A stretch of 64,000 nt of DNA from DASXUC01 sp036505015 (GCA_036505015.1 DASXUC010000071.1:62001-126000), one strand, 5' to 3'; numbered from the stretch's first letter, positions 35,435 through 44,236 are shown. Translations and numbers: made by a program. Notes: generated from the sequence alone by a model not told the origin.

Positions 35435-36250
35435 TCAGCTCGCCAGCAGCGCGGAGCCGCGGGCTTCGTCGAAGAGAATTTCCTCTGCCGGCTCGGTCTG
35501 GATGATGCCGACGCCGCGATGTCGGCGCTCGATGCGCACCCGGCTGGCATGGCAGACCTCACACTGATGCAGGGCCACCCGGGTCCAGTCCTGGTCCGTT
35601 GGGCCGGCGCGATCGCTGCGTACCCGGGTAAAGATAGCCCGCGCCTCAATGGGCCGCCGTTCCTGCATCGCCTTTTCCCACTGCCGCACGGCGGCCGCGT
35701 TCGTGGTCTCCACCACGCTGCGCAGCGCATAGAAGCGCCGGTTTCTCCAGCAGAACGGGACGTCGGTGACCAGCGAAATCACCCATCCCGTGACCACCAG
35801 CGATCCCAACAGCTCGAGGATCAGCTGCGCGATGCCGACCCCGACCGCCGCCCTCGGCGGAATCACCAAGAAGTCGGGCAGCTGGCGTGCCGCGGTCAGG
35901 ACTCCCTGTTCGATCATGTACTGGACATAGCCGAGCGGGCCCCAGACGGTATGAACGGGGAACACTTTCGCGCCGACCCGCACCATCAAGGTTTGATAAT
36001 CGACGAACACGACCGCGAGATACGTGAGCACACCGAACAGCTCGGCGAGACGGCGGTGCCCCGGAGTGTCGTAGCTTCGCGTCAGCCGGACAGCCAGGGC
36101 GATGCCGAGCGCGGCACCGCCGCCCAGCACCATGGCGCCTACTGGCAGGAACGCCAGGACATGGGAATGCGCGAGCCGGAAATAGTGACCGGCATACACC
36201 ATTCCCGCGGCCGACAGCAGGGCGAACACAAACGTAACGATCGCGGACAC
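35435..36250 (-). CDS. Hypothetical membrane protein with a C-terminal CxxC
   Basis: This 271-residue protein has an N-terminal hydrophobic segment and three to four more membrane helices within the first 165 residues, then a basic cytoplasmic tail. The tail contains H-Q-C-E-V-C-H-A-S-R, a CxxC that could bind zinc or be redox active; its CxxCH form is also the haem c attachment pattern. If it were a cytochrome, the tail would have to be exported, and topology does not clearly allow that. I know no family. It lies between smpB and the glucan synthase on the same strand with gaps of 79 and about 165 bases. Confidence 0.65.
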   Translation of the reverse strand: MSAIVTFVFALLSAAGMVYAGHYFRLAHSHVLAFLPVGAMVLGGGAALGIALAVRLTRSYDTPGHRRLAELFGVLTYLAVVFVDYQTLMVRVGAKVFPVHTVWGPLGYVQYMIEQGVLTAARQLPDFLVIPPRAAVGVGIAQLILELLGSLVVTGWVISLVTDVPFCWRNRRFYALRSVVETTNAAAVRQWEKAMQERRPIEARAIFTRVRSDRAGPTDQDWTRVALHQCEVCHASRVRIERRHRGVGIIQTEPAEEILFDEARGSALLAS

Positions 36251-36329
36251 GGGGCCCCCGTTCTCGTTTTGCTTCTTTCATGCCCGCCAGAGGGGCCGGC
36301 AAGTCGGCAAGTTTCGTGGAATTTCCGAG

Positions 36330-36797
36330 TCAGCTTCCGCCGGCCCGCCGCTTCACCGCCTTTTCAATCTGCCGGTCGGCCTCGCGCCGGGCGACGTCGG
36401 CGCGCTTATCAAAGCGTTTCTTCCCAACGGCCAGGGCCAGCTCGACCTTCGCCACGCCGCGGCTGAAGTACAGACGCAGCGGCACCAGCGTGTAGCCCTT
36501 CTGCTGAACCTTGCCCTGCAGCCGCCGGATCTGCGGCGCGTGCAGCAGGAGCTTCCGTTTGCGCAGCGGGTCGTGATTGAAGATATTGCCCGCTTCGTAC
36601 GGCGGGATGTGCATGTGGTACAGCCAGACCTCGTCGTCCTCGATCCTCGCAAAGGCATCCTGGATGCTGGCGCGGCCGGCACGCAGGGCTTTCGCCTCCG
36701 TGCCGGTAAGCACCAGCCCGGCTTCAATCGACTCCTCGATGTGGTACTCGAAGCGGGCGCGCCGGTTTGTTGTGATCAGCCGCTCCGGCTCAGGCAC
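36330..36797 (-). CDS. smpB: SsrA-binding protein SmpB
   Basis: This 155-residue protein is the tmRNA partner that fits tmRNA into the ribosomal A site. The conserved opening N-R-R-A-R-F-E-Y-H-I, the E-A-G-L-V-L-T-G-T-E-A-K-A-L-R segment, L-Y-H-M-H-I-P-P-Y and the basic C-terminal tail R-E-A-D-R-Q-I-E-K-A are all typical. GTG at 36797 is chosen because GGAG lies 8 bases upstream; an ATG at 36845 would add 16 unconserved residues. It overlaps the preceding gene by 8 bases and ends a long co-directional run. Confidence 0.95.
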   Translation of the reverse strand: MPEPERLITTNRRARFEYHIEESIEAGLVLTGTEAKALRAGRASIQDAFARIEDDEVWLYHMHIPPYEAGNIFNHDPLRKRKLLLHAPQIRRLQGKVQQKGYTLVPLRLYFSRGVAKVELALAVGKKRFDKRADVARREADRQIEKAVKRRAGGS

Positions 36798-37074
36798 GCG
36801 GGCTTCTCCACCGCATCCACATCCGTCCTGCGAGGATGCAGGCAAGCCCGACGAGACCGGAGGCGATCTCGACGCTCAGCGTCCCCGGACTCCCCAGCCC
36901 GCCGCCGATGCCGCCCAGGGCGACGAGCACCATGATCAGCCAGCCCGCCGTTTCCAGAAACGCCGCAAAGCTCGGCGGGCGGACGCGGCGGAAGAAGGCC
37001 AGGTGCTGGGCGACCACCATCACGGCGGCGGCGACGAGGAGGATGCCTGCGACAACGTAATTCAGAACCGGCAT
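36790..37074 (-). CDS. Small membrane protein, three helices
   Basis: This 94-residue protein has three hydrophobic segments (about residues 5-22, 43-60 and 66-85) and a basic C-terminus (R-M-W-M-R-W-R-S-P-R-A). I recognise no family. It begins directly after the thioesterase stop and overlaps smpB by 8 bases, so it is cotranscribed with both. The function is unknown. Confidence 0.68.
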   Translation of the reverse strand: MPVLNYVVAGILLVAAAVMVVAQHLAFFRRVRPPSFAAFLETAGWLIMVLVALGGIGGGLGSPGTLSVEIASGLVGLACILAGRMWMRWRSPRA

Positions 37075-37455
37075 CTAGCGGACAAGGAGGAGGCCCGACC
37101 CGTCCGCCACCACGACGCCATCCCGCCGGATGTCGACCCGGGCGGTGTGCATGCCCGATTTGACGCCCGTCGGCTCCGCGGTGATCACGAGCCGGTCCCC
37201 CGGACGGACTTCCGCTCGAAACCGCACCTCCAGCTTTGCGGTTACGGCTTCCCGGCCGCGCGTGAACCAGATGTTCGCCAGCGCATCATCCACCAGCGCG
37301 GAGATGATGCCGCCGTGAATCAGCCCTTCGTAGCCGACGTGGAGGGCGGACGGTACGAACTCGGCACGCACCCCCTCGCCCTCCGGCCGGAACACCAGTT
37401 TCAGTCCAATCGGATTGTCCCGTCCGCAGACGAAACAATAGGTGGCGTCACGCAT
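37075..37455 (-). CDS. PaaI-like hotdog-fold thioesterase
   Basis: This 126-residue protein opens with C-F-V-C-G-R-D-N-P-I-G-L and has the hotdog acyl-CoA thioesterase pattern H-G-G-I-I-S-A-L-V-D-D-A-L. The histidine-glycine-glycine loop and following Asp form the active site. It probably hydrolyses acyl-CoA thioesters in the cytoplasm; the exact substrate is not predictable. It overlaps mogA by 8 bases and abuts the small membrane protein gene. Confidence 0.88.
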   Translation of the reverse strand: MRDATYCFVCGRDNPIGLKLVFRPEGEGVRAEFVPSALHVGYEGLIHGGIISALVDDALANIWFTRGREAVTAKLEVRFRAEVRPGDRLVITAEPTGVKSGMHTARVDIRRDGVVVADGSGLLLVR

Positions 37456-37966
37456 GCGGCGCCCCCCATTCCCGCGGCGAACCGCGCGTCAGGTCCACAG
37501 CGTGCCTCAGCACCGGCATGATCACGGCCAGCCATTCCGCGACGGCCTTCGGGCTCCCCGGCAGGTTCACAATGACGGTCTGACCGCGAATGCCGGCGAT
37601 CCCTCGGGACAGCATCGCCAGCGGTGCCACAGCCGAAGTCTGCACCCGTGCCGCTTCCCCGATGCCTGGAATGAGCCGGTCGATCACCTGCTGCGTCGCG
37701 TCCGGCGTCACATCCCGCTCCGCCACGCCGCTGCCGCCGGTGGTCAGCACAAGGTCGGCCCGGAGCTCGTCCGCATAGGAGATCAGCGTCGAGGCGATGG
37801 CCGCCGCATCATCGGGCAGCACGTCGCGGGCGATGACGTCCGCCCCGCTCGCCGTCACGGTCTGCACGATCAGGTCTCCGCTCGCATCGGTATGCTGCCC
37901 TTTGGCGATGGAATCGCTCAACGTCAGCACCGCCACCCTGACTCCCGCCAGGTCGCGTCCGTTCAT
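37448..37966 (-). CDS. Molybdopterin adenylyltransferase (MogA/MoaB)
   Basis: This 172-residue protein has the MPT-binding fold: V-A-V-L-T-L-S-D-S near the start, L-V-L-T-T-G-G-S-G-V-A-E-R-D-V-T-P-D-A-type signature, and I-V-N-L-P-G-S-P-K-A-V. It activates molybdopterin by adenylation before molybdenum insertion by MoeA. The ATG at 37966 overlaps moaC by 4 bases (ATGA). A longer frame to 38062 runs antisense-like through moaC and is rejected. MogA and MoaB are not separable with confidence here. Confidence 0.92.
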   Translation of the reverse strand: MNGRDLAGVRVAVLTLSDSIAKGQHTDASGDLIVQTVTASGADVIARDVLPDDAAAIASTLISYADELRADLVLTTGGSGVAERDVTPDATQQVIDRLIPGIGEAARVQTSAVAPLAMLSRGIAGIRGQTVIVNLPGSPKAVAEWLAVIMPVLRHAVDLTRGSPREWGAPHA

Positions 37967-38439
37967 GCTTCGCCTTTCCGGCGGAACTCCCCACTGCGGC
38001 CGCCGGACTTTCGCACGAGCCGGACGCGGTTGATGACCATCTCGCGGTCGACAGCCTTGCACATGTCGTAGATCGCCAGCGCCGCCGCGGAGACGGCCGC
38101 CAGCGCTTCCATTTCCACCCCGGTCCGAGCCACCGTGCTCGCTGTGGCTTCGATCCGGATGGCGCGGGCGCCGCGTGTGAGAACGAACTGCACGTCGACG
38201 GCGGTCAACGGGATCGGGTGGGCCAGCGGGATGAGTTCGTCGGTGCGCTTGGCGGCGAGGACGCCGGCCACCTGCGCGACGGCGAGGACATCGCCCTTCG
38301 CGATCTTGTTCGCCATGACCAGCCGGAGCGTTGACGACTTCATCCGTACCTCGCCGCGTGCCGTCGCCACCCGCAGCGTGGCGGGTTTGTCGGACACGTT
38401 GACCATCCTTGCCCGACCCGACCTATCGACGTGGGTCAA
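37963..38439 (-). CDS. moaC: Cyclic pyranopterin monophosphate synthase MoaC
   Basis: This 158-residue protein opens L-T-H-V-D-R-S-G-R-A-R-M-V-N-V-S-D-K, which aligns with the beginning of MoaC proteins, and has L-I-P-L-A-H-P-I-P-L and G-V-E-M-E-A-L. It converts the MoaA product into cyclic pyranopterin monophosphate. The start is taken as TTG 38439 because the family N-terminus begins there; the in-frame extension to 38553 is translated from a tandem-repeat hairpin and is not plausible protein. moaA, moaD and moaE are not in the window. Confidence 0.92.
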   Translation of the reverse strand: MTHVDRSGRARMVNVSDKPATLRVATARGEVRMKSSTLRLVMANKIAKGDVLAVAQVAGVLAAKRTDELIPLAHPIPLTAVDVQFVLTRGARAIRIEATASTVARTGVEMEALAAVSAAALAIYDMCKAVDREMVINRVRLVRKSGGRSGEFRRKGEA

Positions 38440-38442
38440 CTT

Positions 38443-38535
38443 CCGGGAGCCGGGGAGCCGGGGAGCCGGGGAGCCAGAACTCAATTTACCGGATCGAGGC
38501 CGTTTGCTACCCGGCTTCCTCGCTACCCGGCTACC
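38443..38535. repeat. Tandem-unit hairpin H1, moeA-moaC junction
   Basis: Left arm 38443-38475 has four tandem copies of an 8-bp unit (GGGGAGCC). Right arm 38509-38535 is its imperfect reverse complement, built of CCCGGCTACC-like units. The two can form a long stem with a loop of about 33 bases. It fills the junction between the moeA stop (38546) and the moaC start. Confidence 0.7.
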
Positions 38536-38545
38536 GTCGTTCCGC

Positions 38546-39778
38546 CTAGTCAATCAACCTCACCTCGACGTCAGCTCCTACCTCGAATACCGTATTGATG
38601 GGAACGACGACAATGCCCTCCGCCCGCACCATCGACGTGATGACCGCGGAGCCTCCGGGCAGCGGCGCGGCCCAGATCGTGCCGGCGCGCTCGGCCAGCG
38701 CAACGCGTACGTGATCCTCTCGCTCGCCGCTGACCAGGCGGGTGGCGAGCCGCGCGCGAACGGATCCTCCCCGAGGGGGAGGTTCGTTCAGACCCGTCAA
38801 TTGGTCCAGCACCGGGCGCACGAACTGGTCGAACGTCACCAGCACCGAGACCACGTTCCCCGGGAGCCCGAAAATCGGTTTGCCGCCCACGAGCGCGAGG
38901 ATGGTCGGCTTTCCAGGCCGGATCGAGATCCCGTGGACGACGATCCCCGGATCCCCCATCGCCGCAATCGTCTCAGCGACGTAGTCCTTCTCCCCCACGG
39001 AACTGCCGCCGGAGATGATGAGCACATCTGCGCTCTGCCAGGCCTCACGAGCCCGGCTGGTCAGCACCGCAAGGTTATCGCCGACGATGCCAAGCGGTTT
39101 GGCAATGGCGCCCGCGTCATCGATCATCCCGCTGAGCGTGTACGTGTTCATGTCATGAATCTGGCTGCCGCGGACCGGGCGGCCTGGAGGCACAAGCTCA
39201 TCGCCGGTCACGATCAACGCCACCGTGGGCCGCCGGTACACCTCGACCTCCGCGTACCCCAGCCCCGCCATCAGCCCCAGATCGGCGGGGCGAATCCTGC
39301 GGCCGGCCCGCAGCACGACGTCGCCGGAGCGGACGTCGGTCGCGCGGCGGACAATATTGTCCCCCGGCCTCACCGCGCGTTCCACAGACAGCGTGCTGTC
39401 AAGCCGCACGGTGTGTTCCTGCATGACGACCGCATCGGCTCCGCGGGGAACCGCGCCGCCGGTCGGAATGCGCGCCGCCTGGGGGCCCTCGATCCGGGCG
39501 TCGGGTGCGGCCCCCATGGACACCTCGGCGGCGATCGTCAGCATGGCCGGCGCCCCGGTCGACGCGCCGGTCGTATCGGCGGCACGCACGGCGTATCCGT
39601 CGACGGTCGACTTGTCGAATGCCGGCAAATCCGCCACGGCGGCGAGATCTTGAGCCAGGATCCGCCCGAGGCCGTGGAGCAGCGGCACGCGCTCCGTACC
39701 GAGTGGGGTGCCGCGGAAGACGAGGGCAAAGGCCTCACGCGCTTCCCGGGGGGTGAGCAGTGTGGTGAATGCCTTCAT
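38546..39778 (-). CDS. moeA: Molybdopterin molybdotransferase MoeA
   Basis: This 410-residue protein has the MoeA domain order: N-terminal linker and domain with D-K-S-T-V-D-G-Y-A-V, then the MoCF-binding domain with V-T-G-D-E-L-V, I-S-G-G-S-S-V-G-E-K-D-Y and F-G-L-P-G-N-V-V-S, then a C-terminal beta domain. It inserts molybdate into adenylated molybdopterin. It overlaps kbl by 4 bases, so cofactor genes are cotranscribed with threonine degradation genes, an unusual pairing that may be only positional. Confidence 0.94.
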   Translation of the reverse strand: MKAFTTLLTPREAREAFALVFRGTPLGTERVPLLHGLGRILAQDLAAVADLPAFDKSTVDGYAVRAADTTGASTGAPAMLTIAAEVSMGAAPDARIEGPQAARIPTGGAVPRGADAVVMQEHTVRLDSTLSVERAVRPGDNIVRRATDVRSGDVVLRAGRRIRPADLGLMAGLGYAEVEVYRRPTVALIVTGDELVPPGRPVRGSQIHDMNTYTLSGMIDDAGAIAKPLGIVGDNLAVLTSRAREAWQSADVLIISGGSSVGEKDYVAETIAAMGDPGIVVHGISIRPGKPTILALVGGKPIFGLPGNVVSVLVTFDQFVRPVLDQLTGLNEPPPRGGSVRARLATRLVSGEREDHVRVALAERAGTIWAAPLPGGSAVITSMVRAEGIVVVPINTVFEVGADVEVRLID

Positions 39779-40956
39779 CTGATCAGATGCAGACGGCGCC
39801 CCACCTGCTCAAACGCATCCAGTGCCTGCTGCAGCTGTCCCTGCGTGTGGCCGGCGGTCACAATCGTGCGGACGCGGGCCTTGCCGCGCGGGACCGTTGG
39901 AAATGCAATGCCCAGGGCAAACACCCCTGCGTCAAACAAGCGGTCCGACAGCTCCATCGCCAGGCGTTCGTCGCCGGTGATCACGGGGGTGATCGGCGTC
40001 TCGCTCATGCCGGTATCGAATCCTAACTGGGCCAGCCCACGTTTGAAAAACTTCGTGTTCTCCCACAGGCGCTCGATGATCTCCGGCTGCTCCTGGACCA
40101 GCCGCACGCCGGCCAGCGCGCTGGCGGCGACGGAGGGCGGATGGGACGTGCTGAAGAGCAGCGGCCGGGCGCGGTGAATCAGGTAGTCTACCAGGACCTG
40201 GCTGCCGGCGACGTATCCCCCCTGACAGGCAAACGCCTTTGACAGCGTCCCGACCTGGATGTGCACGCGCCCGTGCAGGTTGAAGTGATCGATGGTCCCA
40301 CGCCCGTTCGCGCCGAGCACGCCGCTGGCGTGTGCGTCGTCGACCATCATGATCGCGCCGAACTCCTCGGCCGCTTCGACCAGGTCCGGCAGCGGAGCAA
40401 TGTCGCCGTCCATGCTGAACACGCCGTCGGTGATCAGCAGCACGTGCCGGGCGCCCCGGGACTCCTCGAGCGACTGACGGGCGGCGGCGATGTCCTTGTG
40501 CCGGTAGATCTTTTTCTCCGCCCCGGAGAGGCGCGCACCATCGATGATGCTGGCATGGTTCAGCTCGTCGGAGACGATCACGTCGTCCTTGCCGAGGATG
40601 GCCGAGACGGTCCCGGCGTTGGCGGTGAAGCCCGACTGGTAGAGCAGCGTGGCCTCGGTGCGCTTGAACGCGGCCAGTTCGGCCTCCACCTGCTTGTGGA
40701 TGGCCATATTACCGGCGATGGTCCGCACCGCGCCCGAGCCGATGCCCAGGTCGTCCAGGGCCCTGCGGGCCGCGGCTTTCAGCGTCGGGTGGTTGGCCAG
40801 CCCGAGGTAGTTGTTGGAGCAGAGGTTGATGACCTCGCGGCCGTCGTACACTGCCACGGGCTCCTGTGGACTCTCCAGCAGCCGGGGCCAGCGGAAGAGC
40901 CCGTGTTCGCGAAGCACGTTGAGTTCGTCGTCGAGGTATCGAAGGGGATCAGGCAT
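39775..40956 (-). CDS. kbl: Glycine C-acetyltransferase (2-amino-3-ketobutyrate CoA ligase)
   Basis: This 393-residue PLP enzyme of the alpha-oxoamine synthase family has N-N-Y-L-G-L, D-E-L-N-H-A-S-I-I-D-G, D-D-A-H-A-S-G-V-L-G and the PLP-binding lysine in T-L-S-K-A-F. It splits 2-amino-3-ketobutyrate with CoA into glycine and acetyl-CoA. Its relatives (BioF, HemA/ALAS) share the fold, but coupling to tdh, with an 8-base overlap, identifies it as Kbl. Confidence 0.95.
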   Translation of the reverse strand: MPDPLRYLDDELNVLREHGLFRWPRLLESPQEPVAVYDGREVINLCSNNYLGLANHPTLKAAARRALDDLGIGSGAVRTIAGNMAIHKQVEAELAAFKRTEATLLYQSGFTANAGTVSAILGKDDVIVSDELNHASIIDGARLSGAEKKIYRHKDIAAARQSLEESRGARHVLLITDGVFSMDGDIAPLPDLVEAAEEFGAIMMVDDAHASGVLGANGRGTIDHFNLHGRVHIQVGTLSKAFACQGGYVAGSQVLVDYLIHRARPLLFSTSHPPSVAASALAGVRLVQEQPEIIERLWENTKFFKRGLAQLGFDTGMSETPITPVITGDERLAMELSDRLFDAGVFALGIAFPTVPRGKARVRTIVTAGHTQGQLQQALDAFEQVGRRLHLIR

Positions 40957-41974
40957 AAAGGATGACTTTCCCCGCTTCGCCGGATTTCAAGAGGGCGAAC
41001 GCATCGTCGAATTTCTCCAGCGGGAACCGATGGGTGATCACGGGCGTGATGTCGAGCCCCATCTTCAGCAGCGCCGACGCCTGTTCCCACGTTTCCCACA
41101 TCCGCCGTCCGAACACGCCGGCGAGATGCGCCTCCTTGAAAATCACCTCGTCGGCCAGATCGATCTCGACCGTGCCGGCGGGCAGCCCGAGCAGTGATAC
41201 CCAGCCGCCGTTGGCCAGCGCGCGGAGCCCGTCGCGCAGTCCGTGCGGATGACCGGACATCTCCAGGACCACATCGGCGCCCCGCCCGCCGGTGGCCGCT
41301 CGGATCCGCGCGGGCACGTCCTCCGCGGCGGCATTGAGGATCAGGTCCGCGCCCATCCGGCGGGCCAGCGCCAGCCGCTGTTCATGGATATCGGAGACGA
41401 TCACCACGGCTGCCCCGGCCATGTGACACACGGGAATCGCCATCAGGCCGATCGGACCACAACCAATGATGGCGACAGCCTTGCCGACCAGCGGAGTCTG
41501 CAGCGCGGCGTGGACGGCATTGCCCAGCGGGTCCATCACCGCGGCCACGTCGCGGGGGATCCCCGGGTCGAGCGTCCACACGTTGCCGGCGGGCACCGCG
41601 ACATAGTCGGCAAAACCGCCGTCACGGTCGACCCCGATGATCTCCAACCGCTCGCAGATGTGCGGGGAACCGGTGCGGCAGGAGTGACAGACGCCGCAGG
41701 CCACGTGTCCCTCCGCCGACACGAAATCGCCCGCGGCGAGCTGGCTCACCTCGGCCCCGATCTGCTCGACGGTGCCGCAGAACTCGTGCCCGATGACACG
41801 CGGGGGGACGATGCGGGAGCGGGCCCAGGCATCCCATTGGTAGATGTGCAGGTCGGTGCCGCAGATGCCGCCGGCGAAGACCTTGATCAGGACCTCGCCG
41901 CGGCGGAGCTGGGGCACCGGGACATCGATGAGCTCCAGACCGGGGCCGGCGTCGGTCTTGGCGAGCGCCCTCAT
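40949..41974 (-). CDS. tdh: L-threonine 3-dehydrogenase
   Basis: This 341-residue zinc-containing medium-chain dehydrogenase has G-I-C-G-T-D-L-H-I-Y (catalytic zinc Cys), G-H-E-F-C-G, a four-cysteine structural zinc loop (C-G-V-C-H-S-C then H-I-C) and the NAD motif G-C-G-P-I-G. It oxidises threonine to 2-amino-3-ketobutyrate, the substrate of Kbl encoded next. The pair forms the standard threonine-to-glycine pathway. It begins four bases after the stop of the HprK/PEPCK-like gene. Confidence 0.95.
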   Translation of the reverse strand: MRALAKTDAGPGLELIDVPVPQLRRGEVLIKVFAGGICGTDLHIYQWDAWARSRIVPPRVIGHEFCGTVEQIGAEVSQLAAGDFVSAEGHVACGVCHSCRTGSPHICERLEIIGVDRDGGFADYVAVPAGNVWTLDPGIPRDVAAVMDPLGNAVHAALQTPLVGKAVAIIGCGPIGLMAIPVCHMAGAAVVIVSDIHEQRLALARRMGADLILNAAAEDVPARIRAATGGRGADVVLEMSGHPHGLRDGLRALANGGWVSLLGLPAGTVEIDLADEVIFKEAHLAGVFGRRMWETWEQASALLKMGLDITPVITHRFPLEKFDDAFALLKSGEAGKVILYA

Positions 41975-41978
41975 CGCT

Positions 41979-43676
41979 TCATGTCCTGCGCGAACCGGCG
42001 GGTAAGAAGGATCGATAATCCGACAGGGTCAGCCGCAACGGAGAGGGGTCCTCCTCGACCAGCCGCGCGATGAGATCCATCGTCAGCTCGACCGCTTCCT
42101 TCTTGTCCTTGACCTGCGGGTCGACGGTCAGGATCGTGTTCAGCCCGTACGTCCGGGCGGCTTCGTACATGACCCGGAACAGCTCAAATTCTTCCTGCAG
42201 GGTCTCCGGCGCATCGGTCCGGCCGTCATAGGCCGCGAACAACGCCTCCGCGTCGGCGCCATCGCCGCCCACCGCGGCCTCCAGAGCTGTCAGATAGGCG
42301 CGTTCAACGTCATCATCGACCGCCCGGTAGGCGTTGTAGGCGACCTCGCGCTTCTTGTCGGGGGTTTCCCCGATCAGCAGCCGGCCGATGAACGAGCCCA
42401 ACCGGAGGTGCTCGACCACGGTGGGATCGTCCCGATCCCGCTTCAGCAGGATGACACTGGCCAGGCGGGCAGGTTCCATCGGATTGCTGTACACCCGCTC
42501 GGCCGGGAGGACCTTGCCGATCTCCAGCATCGCCCGCGCATTATCGAAGGCAATCATCCGCCCCAGGACCCGGGCGATGTCGTCCGGGGAGTACCCGGCG
42601 AAGTACTCGGTCACGTCGCCGCCCTCCCCCCGGATCGCCGCCACCAGGTCGTCGAGCATCGGCCGGTGCTCCTGCAGATACCGCGGCGTGAGGTCGGGTA
42701 CATTTTCCATCTTCGAGCGCAGCATCTGCGGGGCGGAGAGCGGGAAGTTCTCGACGAGGTTGGTCCGGAGGTAGAAGATCTTTTCCGACGTGAACGCGTA
42801 CGCGACAGGCCGTTCGGTGCGATTGAGCCGGTCCAGCGGCACCGTGACTTGGTGATTGCCCAGATCCAGCCCCGTCACCGTCGCCTGGCCGTCGGCCTCC
42901 GTCCCTCCGGCCAGCCATCGAAACACGCGAAACCCCTTGATGGTCTGCCCGTCGGCCAGCGCGATCTGCATCGGGTGTAACCGCGTGCCGTCGGCGGTTT
43001 GATACGTGTACCGCACGTAGACCCAGTCGTCGGAGTGGAACCGGGTGTGGGGGAACGTGACCAACCCGTATGAGGACGTGCTCTTCCCGGTTCCCGTGGG
43101 GGCGATGTACAGCACACCCTTGCCGTCCTTTTCCACGCAGGCGCCGTGCACGGAGTGGATGCCGAACTCCTCGGCGAGCACGCGGCCGACCGCCCCGAGC
43201 ACCCAGCTCTTCAGCTGCCCATAGTAGGCGGTGTTGAAGAACACGATCGTGTTGGTTTTCCGGCTGTAGTATGCGGCCTCTTGTTGATCGGCGACGCCTC
43301 CCAGGGCGTAGACGGTGACCTGGGGATCCCGCGGAGGCACGAGCCCGGTGACGGATTTCCATTCCTCGGGACTGTACCAGTTGTCGACCCAAAAGTCATG
43401 CAGGTGGGGGGAGTTAGTAGTGGCGCGTACCCGCACGCCGTGGATGATCACATCGTGGCGCAAGACCTCCTCCCGGCCCGCCCGGCGGGTGAGATGGCCG
43501 ACGGCCGCATTCACCAACGTGTCCCGCAGACCGGCTTTCGCATCGATGGACTTGTCGTGCACCGCGGTGCGGGTCCTGGTACGGGTGATGCAGTTGCCCG
43601 CCCCGATCGGCGTGCCGTCCCACTCCATCGCATCAGGGGCAGGAGCGGGAGGAAACACGTACAACGTGTCTGCCAC
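41979..43676 (-). CDS. HPr kinase/PEPCK-like P-loop protein, unknown function
   Basis: This 565-residue protein has a nucleotide-binding core of the HprK/PEP carboxykinase type. H-S-V-H-G-A-C-V-E-K-D-G-K-G-V-L-Y precedes the P-loop APTGTGKST (residues 192-200), and F-H-S-D-D-W-V (Asp216-Asp217) supplies metal-binding acidic residues. It is far longer than HprK (about 310) and lacks clear substrate motifs of ATP-PEPCK. A distinct N-terminal 170 residues and C-terminal 200 residues have no family I know. It heads the operon with tdh and kbl. It may phosphorylate a metabolite or protein, or be a divergent PEPCK; this is inference. Confidence 0.72.
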   Translation of the reverse strand: MADTLYVFPPAPAPDAMEWDGTPIGAGNCITRTRTRTAVHDKSIDAKAGLRDTLVNAAVGHLTRRAGREEVLRHDVIIHGVRVRATTNSPHLHDFWVDNWYSPEEWKSVTGLVPPRDPQVTVYALGGVADQQEAAYYSRKTNTIVFFNTAYYGQLKSWVLGAVGRVLAEEFGIHSVHGACVEKDGKGVLYIAPTGTGKSTSSYGLVTFPHTRFHSDDWVYVRYTYQTADGTRLHPMQIALADGQTIKGFRVFRWLAGGTEADGQATVTGLDLGNHQVTVPLDRLNRTERPVAYAFTSEKIFYLRTNLVENFPLSAPQMLRSKMENVPDLTPRYLQEHRPMLDDLVAAIRGEGGDVTEYFAGYSPDDIARVLGRMIAFDNARAMLEIGKVLPAERVYSNPMEPARLASVILLKRDRDDPTVVEHLRLGSFIGRLLIGETPDKKREVAYNAYRAVDDDVERAYLTALEAAVGGDGADAEALFAAYDGRTDAPETLQEEFELFRVMYEAARTYGLNTILTVDPQVKDKKEAVELTMDLIARLVEEDPSPLRLTLSDYRSFLPAGSRRT

Positions 43677-43813
43677 TGAGGTCCCTCCTGGAATACTGCC
43701 TCCCTTCGACGGATCGCCGCCCCTACCCTGGTCAGCACTCTGGACTGTGTTACCCTCCCGTTACGCCGGCGTGACACCTGACGCACGCGGGTCGGGAAGG
43801 ATGGCGCTGACGA

Positions 43814-43819
43814 TATAAT
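43814..43819 (+). promoter_or_regulatory. TATAAT promoter of a leaderless transcript
   Basis: A perfect -10 TATAAT ends nine bases before the ATG at 43829, so transcription would begin at or within a couple of bases of the start codon. There is no Shine-Dalgarno before this ATG. No good -35 is seen. This is the second probable leaderless or near-leaderless gene in the window, the first being zur. The upstream interval 43677-43813 has no gene; it includes one arm of a GGTGTCA-type repeat at 43771-43784. Confidence 0.6.
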
Positions 43820-43828
43820 GAGGTTTAG

Positions 43829-44236
43829 ATGATGCACTTCCTCTACCATCCGCTGCTGAATCACTTTCCGATCGCGCTGTGGACGACCAGTTTCCTGTTT
43901 GACGTACTGTACGCGATGACCCGACAGGCGTTCTTCCAGGTAGGGTCGCGCTACCTGGTCGGCCTCGGCCTCGCGGGCGCGGCGGTGTCCATCGGCGCCG
44001 GCTTCGTCGACTACCGGCTGCTGGTGGCCCAGGGCGTCGGGCAGGCGTTCATCGATATCCACCGGATCCACAGCGCCCTCGCCTACACCACCACGGGGCT
44101 GTACCTGGTCATATTCGGCGCCCGGCTGCGGTGGCGGGCCATGCCGGTGGGTCCCTACGTCCTGTTGGGGTTGGTGGGCGCGGTGATGATTACGCTGACG
44201 GGGTACTACGGCGGCGAGGTCAGAGGAGTGATGTGA
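43829..44236 (+). CDS. DUF2231 membrane protein
   Basis: This 135-residue protein with four membrane helices opens with L-Y-H-P-L-L-N-H-F-P-I-A-L-W, the DUF2231 hallmark. Histidines in the first helix and in D-I-H-R-I-H-S-A are conserved in the family and may bind haem, though this is not proven. It starts with ATG at 43829 on a probably leaderless mRNA and overlaps the response regulator by one base, so it is cotranscribed with the two-component system and might be part of its input. Confidence 0.87.
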   Translation: MMHFLYHPLLNHFPIALWTTSFLFDVLYAMTRQAFFQVGSRYLVGLGLAGAAVSIGAGFVDYRLLVAQGVGQAFIDIHRIHSALAYTTTGLYLVIFGARLRWRAMPVGPYVLLGLVGAVMITLTGYYGGEVRGVM

